DNA of 15,134 bases from Candidatus Hydrogenedentota bacterium. GTDB taxonomy: Bacteria; Hydrogenedentota; Hydrogenedentia; Hydrogenedentales; SLHB01. The notes below the pieces were generated by a model, which was not told the DNA's origin, did no database searches, and worked only from the letters and a program-made list of their open reading frames with translations. The stretch spans positions 1-15,134 of the forward strand of contig JAPLKX010000642.1 in assembly GCA_026387845.1 (NCBI GenBank). Direction: 5' to 3'. Position numbers and translations under genes: made by a program. This document shows positions 7,308 to 15,060 of the stretch, one piece after another. Numbering within the stretch: position 1 is the stretch's first letter; every line of letters begins with the position of its first letter.

Positions 7308-8408
7308 ATGGCTTACCGATTGGGCGAGTATGTCATCTACGGCGAGATCAACAATAAAGACCATTACAGTACGTGTGGCGGGATCATCCTGCGCGGCGAG
7401 CGGCCCGGCGAAGAAGTCCAGTTACACCTTGAACTGACCGGAGATTGCTGCCGTGACCTGCGCGGGAAACATATCCGGTTCGAGCCCGGCAAGGACGACG
7501 CGGGTGACGCCGTTTTCCGAAAAGAAGACAGCCGGGCTTTCCAGATCAGCCAGATCGGGCCGACCGGCCTCATGACGGCCCAGGGCTGGGCGAGGGTGCT
7601 GCCGTGTTCCGTCGAGGAATTCATGCGGCGCAGCAAACTGGGCGAACCGCCTCCAACTCCCTGGAAACGGCGCCTCTACCTCGAATGGTACGGCCAGAAC
7701 GGCCGGGTCGTGGTCGAGATGGCCGATCCCGTCGTCGAGGTATGCGTCCGCGAGCGCAAAGGTGAAGACGACGAGGGCGAGTGGGAGCCCCTGCCGAACC
7801 TGGCGCTCCCGCCGGCGTGCCTGGAACCCGGCGCTGTCACCGGCCCCGAAATCACGGTGATCCGCCTGGACGGAGACGAAGTCCATACCGAAACGTGGAC
7901 TGCGGCCGAGCCCGGCTTAATCGAAGAAGACGAAGGTCCGTCATCCGCCGCCCTCCAGCGCCACCTCGATGCTGAAGCCGACGCCGTCGACCGTGCCATG
8001 CGCGGAGAGACCGAACCTTCGGATGACGGCAACGAGGGCGTCCGGGAAGCCGAGTTGATTGACTACTGCATGGACCACTGCGAGGAGCAGCCCATTTCTT
8101 CGCTGTTGGACGGCGCCGTCAACCTGCGTCCGCCAGACGAGTTGGACGACAAGGAAGTCGAGGCGGAACTCAAATCCTTGCTGGCCCGCATGGCGCTGCT
8201 CAGTATCGCGCTGGATGTCTGCAAGCATTTCAGCCCCCGCGATTGTTACCGGCTGCTGAGAGACGAGATCCTGCCTGAACCACACGCCTACGCCGAATTG
8301 GTCGGAACCGGCTGGGTGACGCATATCCCGACCTACGAGTATTGCAAGCAATGCGAGGCCGAATTCGACGACGAGTACGAGGCCGGTAAGATCTCCGGCA
8401 CAGAGTAA
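7308..8408 (+). CDS. Conserved hypothetical cytoplasmic protein with acidic linker
   Basis: This is the only complete plus-strand gene. The ATG at 7308 follows GGAGGGGAG at about 5 nt; an ATG at 7289 is out of frame. The 366-residue product has no signal peptide or membrane segment. Residues 8-60 (YVIYGEINNKDHYSTCGGII, then LRGERPGE, then HLELTGDCCRDLRGKHIRF) form a beta-rich module. I associate it with uncharacterised planctomycete-type proteins (conserved GEI-N and LTG-DL-G positions), but I know no named family. A second beta stretch, RRLYLEWYGQNGRVVVEM (121-138), follows. Residues about 200-235 are an acidic, low-complexity linker, then a mostly helical C-terminal part ends with YCKQCEAEFDDEYE. 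It stands alone, divergent from the left-hand block and convergent with the right-hand block. Nothing ties it to sugar metabolism; a housekeeping or regulatory role is equally possible. Confidence 0.8.
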   Translation: MAYRLGEYVIYGEINNKDHYSTCGGIILRGERPGEEVQLHLELTGDCCRDLRGKHIRFEPGKDDAGDAVFRKEDSRAFQISQIGPTGLMTAQGWARVLPCSVEEFMRRSKLGEPPPTPWKRRLYLEWYGQNGRVVVEMADPVVEVCVRERKGEDDEGEWEPLPNLALPPACLEPGAVTGPEITVIRLDGDEVHTETWTAAEPGLIEEDEGPSSAALQRHLDAEADAVDRAMRGETEPSDDGNEGVREAELIDYCMDHCEEQPISSLLDGAVNLRPPDELDDKEVEAELKSLLARMALLSIALDVCKHFSPRDCYRLLRDEILPEPHAYAELVGTGWVTHIPTYEYCKQCEAEFDDEYEAGKISGTE

Positions 8409-8470
8409 AAGAACCGATCCCTTAATTCTCGAAAAACGGTAACTCTCATAGGGTTGGGCTGCGGGCTGTA

Positions 8471-8563
8471 GCGAAAAACGGGGACTGACTCGCTTCCGGC
8501 AGTTGGGAAGCGCCTTTTCGGCCCGCAGGCGGTTTGAAAAGCGTGTCTGTCCCCGCTTTTCGC
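8471..8563. repeat. REPIN-like inverted pair of REP hairpins
   Basis: The left arm GCGAAAAACGGGGACTGACT (starting 8471) and the reverse complement of the right arm (GCGAAAAGCGGGGACAGACA, ending 8563) match at 17 of these 20 positions; the match continues for five more bases inward. Each copy is followed inward by its own hairpin: CGCTTCC/GGAAGCG (8491-8497 with 8506-8512), and CGCCTTTTC paired with GAAAAGCG (8511-8519 with 8536-8543, one bulge). Two inverted REPs each with a conserved GGGGAC tag and a stem fit the REPIN architecture mobilised by RAYT (TnpA-REP) transposases encoded elsewhere. It sits in the convergent intergenic gap and may also end transcription from both sides. No RAYT gene is in the window. 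Confidence 0.65.
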
Positions 8564-8600
8564 GTCCAAGAATAAGATACCATTAACATGACTCACTACA

Positions 8601-9194
8601 CTACTTGCACCACTCCGCGAGGGCTTCCGGCGCAAGTTCCCCTGCTGTTACGTCGCACGGAGAGCCGGTTACCGCGGCGTAGACCGACTCCACGTCGCCA
8701 GTAGCGAACGCGTCGCCCGTATTGCTGATAATCAGGGGCCGGGGAGCGACAAGCGCCGCCGCCGTGACCACGTCGCCCAGGCTCCGTATGCTCGGGACAT
8801 AGTACTCGCCGGCCCAGGCGGCGTCGTCCTGGTTGGAGAACCGGTTGGCGTCCATCGCGAGGCGCTGCACGTGGTCGTCCACGGCGGCCGCAAACAGGCA
8901 CCACATGCCGCCCGCACCCAGGCCGATCAACCGGGTGTTCCCGCTCAGGTCGCGGCGGGTGCGCAGATACTCGATCGACGTGATGACGTCCTGTATCCGG
9001 CAGGCCGTGTCGGTCGGCTCAAACGTGTCGGGGAAAGTGCCGGTGGCGCGCGGCCGCGGCCCGGTCAGCGGGCTGTTGTGTTCGCCAATCAGGAACGCGT
9101 CGATCGCGGCCACGCACTTGCCTTGCTCGAGCAACTCCTGAATGAGCGGGCCGGGCTTGGACTCCGCGAGGTCGGCGAGCGCCGCCTTGCCCAT
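8601..9194 (-). pseudogene. Second alpha/beta-hydrolase domain of the exported esterase (C-terminal fragment after frameshift)
   Basis: This frame continues the esterase upstream. Reading back from the ATG at 9194 it gives DAVLIVHGMGKAALADLAES with no ribosome site before the ATG, so it is not a separate gene but the rest of the 9019-10704 gene after a one-base frameshift near 9216. It is a second alpha/beta-hydrolase fold: LIVHGMGK is the first strand and oxyanion region, and NTRLIGLGAGGMW is the nucleophile elbow with Ala where Ser is expected. LVAPRPLIISNTGDAF holds the acid strand. No catalytic His follows before the C-terminus (EALAEWCK). The domain therefore looks catalytically dead and may serve structure or binding. 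It ends with TAG at 8601, about 40 bp from the REPIN-like element. Confidence 0.7.
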
Positions 9195-10704
9195 GCCGTG
9201 AACTATAAGAACAGCGTCCCGTGGGCAACCCGGATTTCCACCTCGCCCGCGCCGCTTCTATAGTCTGCCTGACGATCTCCTCCCTTGATGGGTAGCCTTC
9301 CGGCTGTTGGTCGCCAGGAAATACGCGCATCCTATCCGCGGGATCCGCCGTGTACGGCGGTTCGGTGAATCCGCCGTATTGCTCACCCCGCCCGAGCAGC
9401 CATTTCCCGAAAAACCGGTAGACCACTTCCCGGCTGGCCTTGTTGTAGTTGTGTCCCGCGTCGAATTGGGCCGCCTCGATCTTGTCGGTGGCGTTGTAAA
9501 GTTTGTAGATGCTGCGGATCGCCGGATACTCGACGCGCGGCGTCTCGAGGGTCCAGTCGCCGGTAGCGCTGACCATGAGCAATGGGCGCGGGGCCATGAC
9601 GGCGCCGATTTCCATGTCCGATATGCCGTTCATCCGCATGATCGGCGGGCTTTCACAGGAGCAGTCCGCCTGGGTCGAGCACGAGATAATGTTGACCGGG
9701 GCGGCCACCGAAATCCGGTCGTCGACGCTGCAGAGCGTAAATGTCTGAGTCCCGCCGCCGGACCCGCCCGTGCAGCCAATCCGGCCCTTGTCGACTGCCG
9801 GCAGAGTCTGAACAAAATCGATCGCCCGAATGCTGTTCCACAGTTGGAAGGCAAACGTATCGATGCTCCAGAGCTTGTTACGCGGGTCGTTGAACTCGTG
9901 GGGAAACTGTTTGCTGTCCTGAAACCCGACCATGTCATAACTGAACGCCACGATGCCCATCCGCGCAAACGTGATGCAGCGCGCAGGCACCGACGCTTTC
10001 TCGCTGTCCTCGAGCCGCCCGGATTTCCAGTGGCCGTGCGGACACAACACCGCCGGGAACGGGCCCTCCCCCTTGGGCGTGTACAGGTTGCCGGTAACGA
10101 GATACCCCGGCCGCGACTCGAACGTCACCTTGGCCACGGTGTAATCGTCATGCCGGATCGTGTCGAAGATGCGCTCATTCATCTGCGTCCGATCGGGCAT
10201 GGGCAGCAGGCCGCCCGCTATGCGCATCCGCAGCCGGATCTCCTCCACCCGTTTCTCCCAATCTGCGCGGCTGGCGTATGCGGGAAACATGTGGTAACTG
10301 TCCGAATCCCGATACGTTTCGGCGCGATTGTCGGACACCGGATCGGGTTTGTTGGAGACACGGATGTTCCGCATGGCGTCGCCGGGCTTATACTGCGGGT
10401 CGGCCGCCAACACGAGGGTCGCCGCAAAACGATCCAGCGTCACGCCGGCCGTCCCTTTCTTAACCGTCACGGCGCCCAGGTTCCGCCACACGTAGTCGCC
10501 TTTGGGTTTTTCGCTGGAAGGGTTGGCCAGGCGCGCATCGCCCAACACCACGGAACTGGGCTGGCGGTCGTCGGTCCAAACCCATACGTTGAAGTGCGCC
10601 CGTTCCGGGACCGCCACCCCGTCATGAACCGCATCATACGCATTCAGCCAGATGACGTCGGCAGGCTGTGCAGCCAGACTTAATGCGAGAAGAACACCCA
10701 GCAT
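9019..10704 (-). pseudogene. Exported acetylxylan-esterase-like alpha/beta hydrolase, catalytic domain (frameshifted)
   Basis: The ATG at 10704 lies 3 nt after the GH38-like stop (TAG TAA ATG). AAGGAGG is embedded in that gene's last codons, so the two are coupled. A short signal peptide (MLGVLLALSLAAQPADV) and an N-terminal beta domain (about 20-130) precede an alpha/beta hydrolase. The predicted triad is Ser315 in GCTGGSGGGTQ, Asp383 in SATGDWT and His418 in FDAGHNYN, and HGHWKSG near 224-230 is the oxyanion region. It resembles acetylxylan-esterase/dienelactone-hydrolase relatives that deacylate glycans outside the cytoplasm. Good sequence ends at ARARWKSGLPTG (near 9216); from there the frame is noise until its stop at 9019. 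One extra base in the CGGGACG stretch would explain this, and the corrected protein would have 700 residues. Whether this is decay or an assembly error cannot be told here. The catalytic domain itself is intact. Confidence 0.75.
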
Positions 10705-10707
10705 TTA

Positions 10708-12738
10708 CTACTTGCCCTCCTTGAAGAGCAGGAACTCCCAGATCGTCGGGCCGCCGGTCGCCTCAAGAACATGCAGACGGACCCGCTGCACCGTCACGGG
10801 CGGGAACGTGACAGTTGACCCTTTGCCAATCCGGCCGCCTTTGTAAAACGTCGTCCACGCGCCGTCCTTGTCGTATTGGAGTTCGTACGCCTGGACACGG
10901 TCCCACCCTTCGCTCAGAAACGCCCTGCGGATCTCGACCGGCGCTCCGAGGTCGACCTCGATCCAACATTCGCGCACATCGTCATCGGTCGCCCAGCGCG
11001 TGTTAGGGTTCGCGTCTGTGGCCATGCCCGGCGACCACGCCGGATCATTGTGGTAGACGTTGCTCGCTTTGGCGGGCTTGCCAAGATTGACGGCGGACTC
11101 GGCATCATCCGGCAGCGGGGCCGTGTCGCCGTGCGGCGGATGACCCTTGCGGTTCACAAACCGGTTCAACGCCGCCCGCTTCTGTTCCGGCACCAGATCG
11201 TCCCATTTCGTCCGCGGTTCGATGGCCGGCACAGCGCCCGCCGTCTTGAGCCGCAACGTCACAATCTGCTGCGGCCTGACCGTTATCTCGTAAGCGGGCC
11301 CGCCGGTGAGCGGCTGGGCGTTTTGACCGTTCATGTCCGTAAAGGCGGCGGCCTGATGCGGCAGGTTGACCGTGACCGTCGCTTTTCCCTCCGGTTTTCC
11401 GGTCCAATCGGCCAGGCGCAGTTCGAGATCAGAACCTTCGCGCCGCATCGCCTCGACAATCAGCCGGTCCGATGTCTCCACAAACGACTTGGTTCTCGTA
11501 TCCTCCTTTGCAAGACCAACCACGGGCAGCATGTTGAACTCCCATGCCAGACGCGGCAACCCGCTATCCGCCGCATTGCCTGAGTGCGGCACCAGCGCAT
11601 ACTCGAAATGGTGCTTGCCCACGCCGCTAAGCCACGTATTGGGATACGCACGGTAATAATCGGTCGCATTCATCAGATAAAGGATCGGCGTCGAATCATG
11701 TAACTCCCGGCCCGTCAAGCCTTTATCGAGGATGGCCAAACCGCCCGCCAGCGTCATCGAGTCCGACCACTGGATTGCCGGCACAATGTCGGGCAGCCAC
11801 GGCGCGACTTCCGCAGGATTCTCCAGGTCCGCTTCCGAAAAACCGTACGGGATGCCCCGAATTGCCTTCGTAAGTCTCCCGGCCAACGGGAATTCCACCA
11901 CAACCACCGTCTTATCCGGAATATCTTCGAGATCCACCTCACAATCAATCCGCGGCGAGGTCTCGTAGAACCGCATCACCCGCCGGCACACCTTGCCGCC
12001 ATAAAATTCCGATTCGGTCGTGACCGTTGTCGATATTGGGCCGCGGGTTACCGTGATCCTCGATGGTCCATCGCTGGACGTCCCTACGGACTTCCGATCA
12101 CTGCGCACGGCGATAAAATCGCCCGGATCCCCCGCTTGCCGGTTCACTTTCTCCGCGAAAACAACGTTGGCCGGGCCGCGAAGAAGCTCGGCGCCGCCTT
12201 TCAACTTCAGATTAGTCAACGCGCCCGTTTTCGCATCTATCCTCGCCGTATAAAATTGCGTCTCAATCACATCCGGCAAAGGCACGCTTTCCGGCAACAC
12301 CGCCGCCCCATCCGCCAGCGGCAGTGCCGTCACCCCGCACGGTTGCAGGCTCGGGTTGCACAATACCCGGTTGGCATCGACAGCTTCACACGCAATGCCA
12401 CTTAAAACCTTGCCGTCAGGCAACTTAAGCGCCAGCGGCGCCATCCGTTTCCACGTAACCGGATCGAACACACCCAGGCCCGCCCCCTCGCCCGCAACCG
12501 CATTCAACGCCTCACCCGCGGCGCCCCGGCTCGACTCTTCCACCCACGTCAGCCGATCCTTTACGTCCCATGAGTCGGATGTCTCGAACACCATCCCTGC
12601 CGCCGATCCCCACAGCGTGTTGCGGTCCATATTCAGCAGCATTTGCAGCCACGCGTCGTAAAACGCCTTCGAGGGGTACTCGCATCCTGTCTCGAGGCTG
12701 GCGGCACTGGCCAGCATCTCCGCCGATTGCAGCGCCAT
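10708..12738 (-). pseudogene. GH38-like alpha-mannosidase, C-terminal part with discoidin/CBM32 domain (after frameshift)
   Basis: This 676-residue frame continues the GH38-like protein. Upstream of its ATG at 12738 the same frame reads EIKTWYRRDE, joining onto AFWIENP of the other frame. No ribosome site precedes the ATG. It begins with the GH38 helical region (MALQSAEMLASAASLET and LLNMDRNTLWGSAAGMVF, where typical enzymes have a QHHD..PGT motif). It continues through the beta-sandwich domains of GH38 (for example YTARIDAKTGALTNLKLKG). Residues 545-672 are a coagulation-factor-5/8-type discoidin (CBM32-like) domain: ATDANPNTRWAT, CWIEVDLGAPVEIRRAFL, then WEFLLFKEGK at the end. That module would bind glycans. 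The expected second metal His of GH38 (in QHHD) is not evident; Asp38 stands near that place. It ends with TAG at 10708. Confidence 0.75.
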
Positions 12739-13691
12739 TTCATCGCGCCGGTACCACGTCTTGATCTCGGATTCTCAATCCAGAACGCGCTATAGACGTA
12801 CGCGGTGCCGTGCTTCATGACGGGCGGCTGGACCGCTCCGGACTCGACCAGCGGCCGCACCGCGTCGAAATAATCCGACAACGTCGCGATGTGGACGTTC
12901 AGGTCCGGCGCCGCCTGTTTCACTTGCGCCAGAAATTCCGACGGCTGCTCTTTCCGTCGCGGCGCAATGTTGTAGTCGCCCGAACCGCCGAGAATCAGGG
13001 CCGGCGCGCTTTCAGGGGCCGCGCGAAGTTTTGCCCGCATTTCCTTAATCAGCCCGGCCACCTGTTTTTCGCTCAGCGCTTCTGCTGTCGAGAACAGCGG
13101 CCCGAGTTCCGCGTAGGACTCCGGGCAGATCGTCAGCACCCGCGTCCCATCCGGCGACTCAGTCCAGTGAACGGGCGATTTCGTGGGGTTGCTCCGGCAA
13201 TAAACCAACGCATCGAGACCGAGCCCTTTGACGATCTGCGGCATCTGCTCGTGTAAGCCGCAAACGTCTATCATCCAGCAAAAACGCGGCCGCGCCCCAA
13301 GCACATCCGTCTGCCACCGCAACCCTTCAACGCCCATCTTGACCAGGGCTTCGCCGCACGGCAGGCTGATCGCCGGCTCGAGAAAAAATGCATTAACCAA
13401 CTCCACCCGGCCTTCCCGGATGCGCTGCTTCAGTTCTTCAATGCGGTCCCTGTGAAAATTGATCAGCGCAATCTGGTTTGGGATCTCCGACAGCACGAAC
13501 TTGTAATCCGGATTATCCCGCACGCGATCCAGATGGTCCAGGTAGCTGTTGCCGCAGTAATTGCGCTCGATGGACCAGTTCGCCAGCCACCCGCAACACG
13601 CCGGATGAAAATTCGGCACAACATACACGTCTTCCGCCCCGGCGCATATTGAAATCAGGGCCGCGGCCGCAATGATGGTTAGAATGCGCAT
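12633..13691 (-). pseudogene. Secreted GH38-like alpha-mannosidase, N-terminal catalytic part (frameshifted)
   Basis: The start is placed at the ATG at 13691 (MRILTIIAAAALISICAGAED), which has GGGAG about 8 nt upstream and opens a signal peptide. The upstream extension to 13787 reads through a palindrome and is rejected. The mature protein follows the GH38 N-terminal pattern: FHPACCGWLANW (28-39) at the metal/HxDxxW position, KFVLSEIPNQIA (64-75), GRVELVNAFFLEPAISLP (94-111), and RFCWMIDVCGLHEQMPQI (136-153), where Asp142 is the expected nucleophile. The family's first zinc motif is normally H-x-D-P-x-W; here it is H-P-A-C-C-G-W, so the metal site differs. Good sequence ends at VYSAFWIENP near 12772. 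A missing base in the following C run would join it to the next frame, giving a 994-residue enzyme, a normal GH38 length with the added discoidin domain. Confidence 0.72.
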
Positions 13692-13715
13692 GGTTTGTCT
13701 CCCGTTTGAGCCACG

Positions 13716-13744
13716 ATTATTGCTCAACCGAGCCCCGTCTGCAA
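13716..13744 (-). promoter_or_regulatory. Candidate promoter for the GH38-like/esterase pair
   Basis: On the minus strand TTGCAG (13739-13744) is followed after 17 nt by AATAAT (13716-13721; 5/6 to consensus). The predicted start near 13709 leaves a leader of about 18 nt carrying the GGGAG ribosome site before the ATG at 13691. The -10 context CAATAATC is the same as in the promoter at 7178-7206. The weak -35 (3/6) fits a promoter needing an activator, and a palindrome lies just upstream. Confidence 0.42.
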
Positions 13745-13755
13745 TCCTGTGCCCT

Positions 13756-13786
13756 TGCAATTTGAACATCTGATGTTCAAATTGCA
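13756..13786. promoter_or_regulatory. Perfect 31-bp palindrome, likely operator/activator site
   Basis: TGCAATTTGAACATC (13756-13770) and GATGTTCAAATTGCA (13772-13786) are exact reverse complements around a single T at 13771. The AT-rich dyad is unlike the surrounding GC-rich DNA. There is no U-tract on either side, so it is not an intrinsic terminator. Its centre is about 62 bp upstream of the predicted start for the GH38-like gene, the distance typical of class I activator sites. The sequence does not resemble the CRP consensus. A dimeric regulator (for example AraC- or LacI-type) is inferred. Confidence 0.6.
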
Positions 13787-13802
13787 CGAAGACTAACGCG
13801 GC

Positions 13803-14951
13803 TCAGGGGATGTAGAGGTCGGCGCAGCCGGGGCGCGTTTTGATTTGCCGGTCGCACCCGATCGCCCACATCTCCCAGGCGCCGTCGATGTAATTGTCAT
13901 TGGACGGCCGCCCGCAGGCCTGCACAAACAGGCGCCACTTCCCTTCGATGAGGTAGAGGGCGGGCGTGGCGACATGATAGAGCGTGCGGTCGTCGTACAG
14001 GCCCCGCCACTTCGTCTGCAGCACCGTATCCACGTCGAGCTGTGTCCAGCCTTTTACCGGATCCGTGCTGACGGCCAGCACCGGCCTCCACCGCACCCCG
14101 TGATCGATCCCCACCTCGATGCACAGCACGTACGTCGAGCCCACCTTGAACGCCTGGTGCCACTCGTAATACGCATTCGGCGTCGACTGGAAAATCTGCC
14201 CCATCCCGCGGGGGTCGTCAGGGTTGAAATGGCGCGTCCACGTCTTGCCATCGCGCGACGTGGCGAGCCGGATGCCCGGCAGCACGCCGTCTTTCCCGCG
14301 GTACGAGTAGTACATATACCAGTCCCAACGTTTCTCCGCCTCATTCCACTCGCGCAGCACACCCGCTTGCGACGCCATCTCTTCATGGAACGGCGCAGCC
14401 GGTTCGGGCGCGAGCACCGGCGCATCCCCGTACCGCTTAATCGCATCCGCGGCAACGCCCGAGTACCCGTCCGCACCCGCGGGGCAGATCGCAAGCCCAA
14501 TCCGGTCCTGGCACGTGCCCGCGGTGCCCGAGTAATAAATGTAGTAGGCATCTTCTTCAGGAATGTAAAGGACGGCGTCGAGCCGGATGGTTCTGGCGTC
14601 CCAACCTTCCTTGCCCGGCCCGAATATGGGATTGGCCTCGTCCTGATGCCATTGGAACGGATTGCTCGTGCCGGCCCAGGCCTTGCCCACCGCCGCAACT
14701 ACCCGGTCCTTCGACGACACCGCCGAATAGAACATGATCAGCCGCCCCGGCACTTTCGGGTTGGGCAGAATACACGGCTCCTCGATCTGCTGCGACATCC
14801 ACTCGTGATCCGCCCGCGACAGGATCATCTCGCCTTGGACAGCGCCCGTCGTCTCTTCGGCCCAAGCCATAGCGGCAGGGACGGAATACAAGAGTCCTGA
14901 CACGCCCACAACGATCGCCCGTGCGACTGCACTGAAAATAATTCTCTCCAT
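13803..14951 (-). CDS. Exported five-bladed beta-propeller glycosidase-like protein (GH43/GH117/GH130-like)
   Basis: This 382-residue protein has a signal peptide (MERIIFSAVARAIVVGVSGL, cleavage likely after AMA near residue 29). The remainder shows the repeating blade pattern of five-bladed propeller glycosidases: EPCILPNPKVPGRLIMFYS (58-76), NPIFGPGKEGWDARTIRLDA (107-126), DAYYIYYSGT (134-143), DWYMYYSYRG (210-219), GIRLATSRDGKTWTR (226-240) and YEWHQAFKVGSTYVLCIEVG (262-281). Such proteins hydrolyse or phosphorolyse terminal sugar residues, or bind them. I cannot assign the catalytic carboxylates with certainty; Asp118 in WDARTIRLD and Glu280 are conserved-looking candidates. The ATG at 14951 follows AAGGAG at 8 nt. 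The stop at 13803 is 111 nt before the GH38-like start, with a promoter and palindrome between, so the two may be separately controlled. Exact GH family is uncertain. Confidence 0.8.
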   Translation of the reverse strand: MERIIFSAVARAIVVGVSGLLYSVPAAMAWAEETTGAVQGEMILSRADHEWMSQQIEEPCILPNPKVPGRLIMFYSAVSSKDRVVAAVGKAWAGTSNPFQWHQDEANPIFGPGKEGWDARTIRLDAVLYIPEEDAYYIYYSGTAGTCQDRIGLAICPAGADGYSGVAADAIKRYGDAPVLAPEPAAPFHEEMASQAGVLREWNEAEKRWDWYMYYSYRGKDGVLPGIRLATSRDGKTWTRHFNPDDPRGMGQIFQSTPNAYYEWHQAFKVGSTYVLCIEVGIDHGVRWRPVLAVSTDPVKGWTQLDVDTVLQTKWRGLYDDRTLYHVATPALYLIEGKWRLFVQACGRPSNDNYIDGAWEMWAIGCDRQIKTRPGCADLYIP

Positions 14952-15060
14952 AAACCTTTCTCCTTCCCGCTACGATAGCACAACCGGCTGCCCAACTACT
15001 CAACAAGATTTGTTGCCTTTTCGTGTACAATCCACCTCCAGCCAAACAAGGAGAGCCGAA
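14952..15060. promoter_or_regulatory. Divergent intergenic region between two exported-protein genes
   Basis: This 109-bp gap separates two genes transcribed away from each other, so both promoters must lie here. On the plus strand TACAAT (15026-15031; 5/6 to a -10 box) is visible without a convincing -35 at 16-18 nt. On the minus strand nothing better than TATCGT, about 20 nt before the start, was seen. Ribosome sites AAGGAG lie at both ends. Confidence 0.35.

Noticed and set aside
8333..8635. Minus-strand small frame of about 100 codons across the convergent gap
   Set aside because: It spans the REPIN-like repeat and overlaps the end of the plus-strand gene; such frames arise from repeat palindromes and show no protein features.
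9307..10683. Plus-strand open frame of 458 codons
   Set aside because: It is antisense to the esterase catalytic domain, whose triad and signal peptide are clear; the plus product has no recognisable domain.
13756..13786. Intrinsic terminator for the propeller gene
   Set aside because: There is no U-tract on the minus strand after the dyad and the stem is AT-rich; position next to a promoter fits a protein-binding site better.
13692..13787. N-terminal extension of the GH38-like protein to 13787
   Set aside because: The extension is translated from the palindrome and promoter region and would bury the signal peptide; the ATG at 13691 has a proper ribosome site.
13845..14900. Plus-strand open frame of 351 codons
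   Set aside because: It is the antisense shadow of the propeller glycosidase gene; the product is Arg/Pro-rich with no domain.
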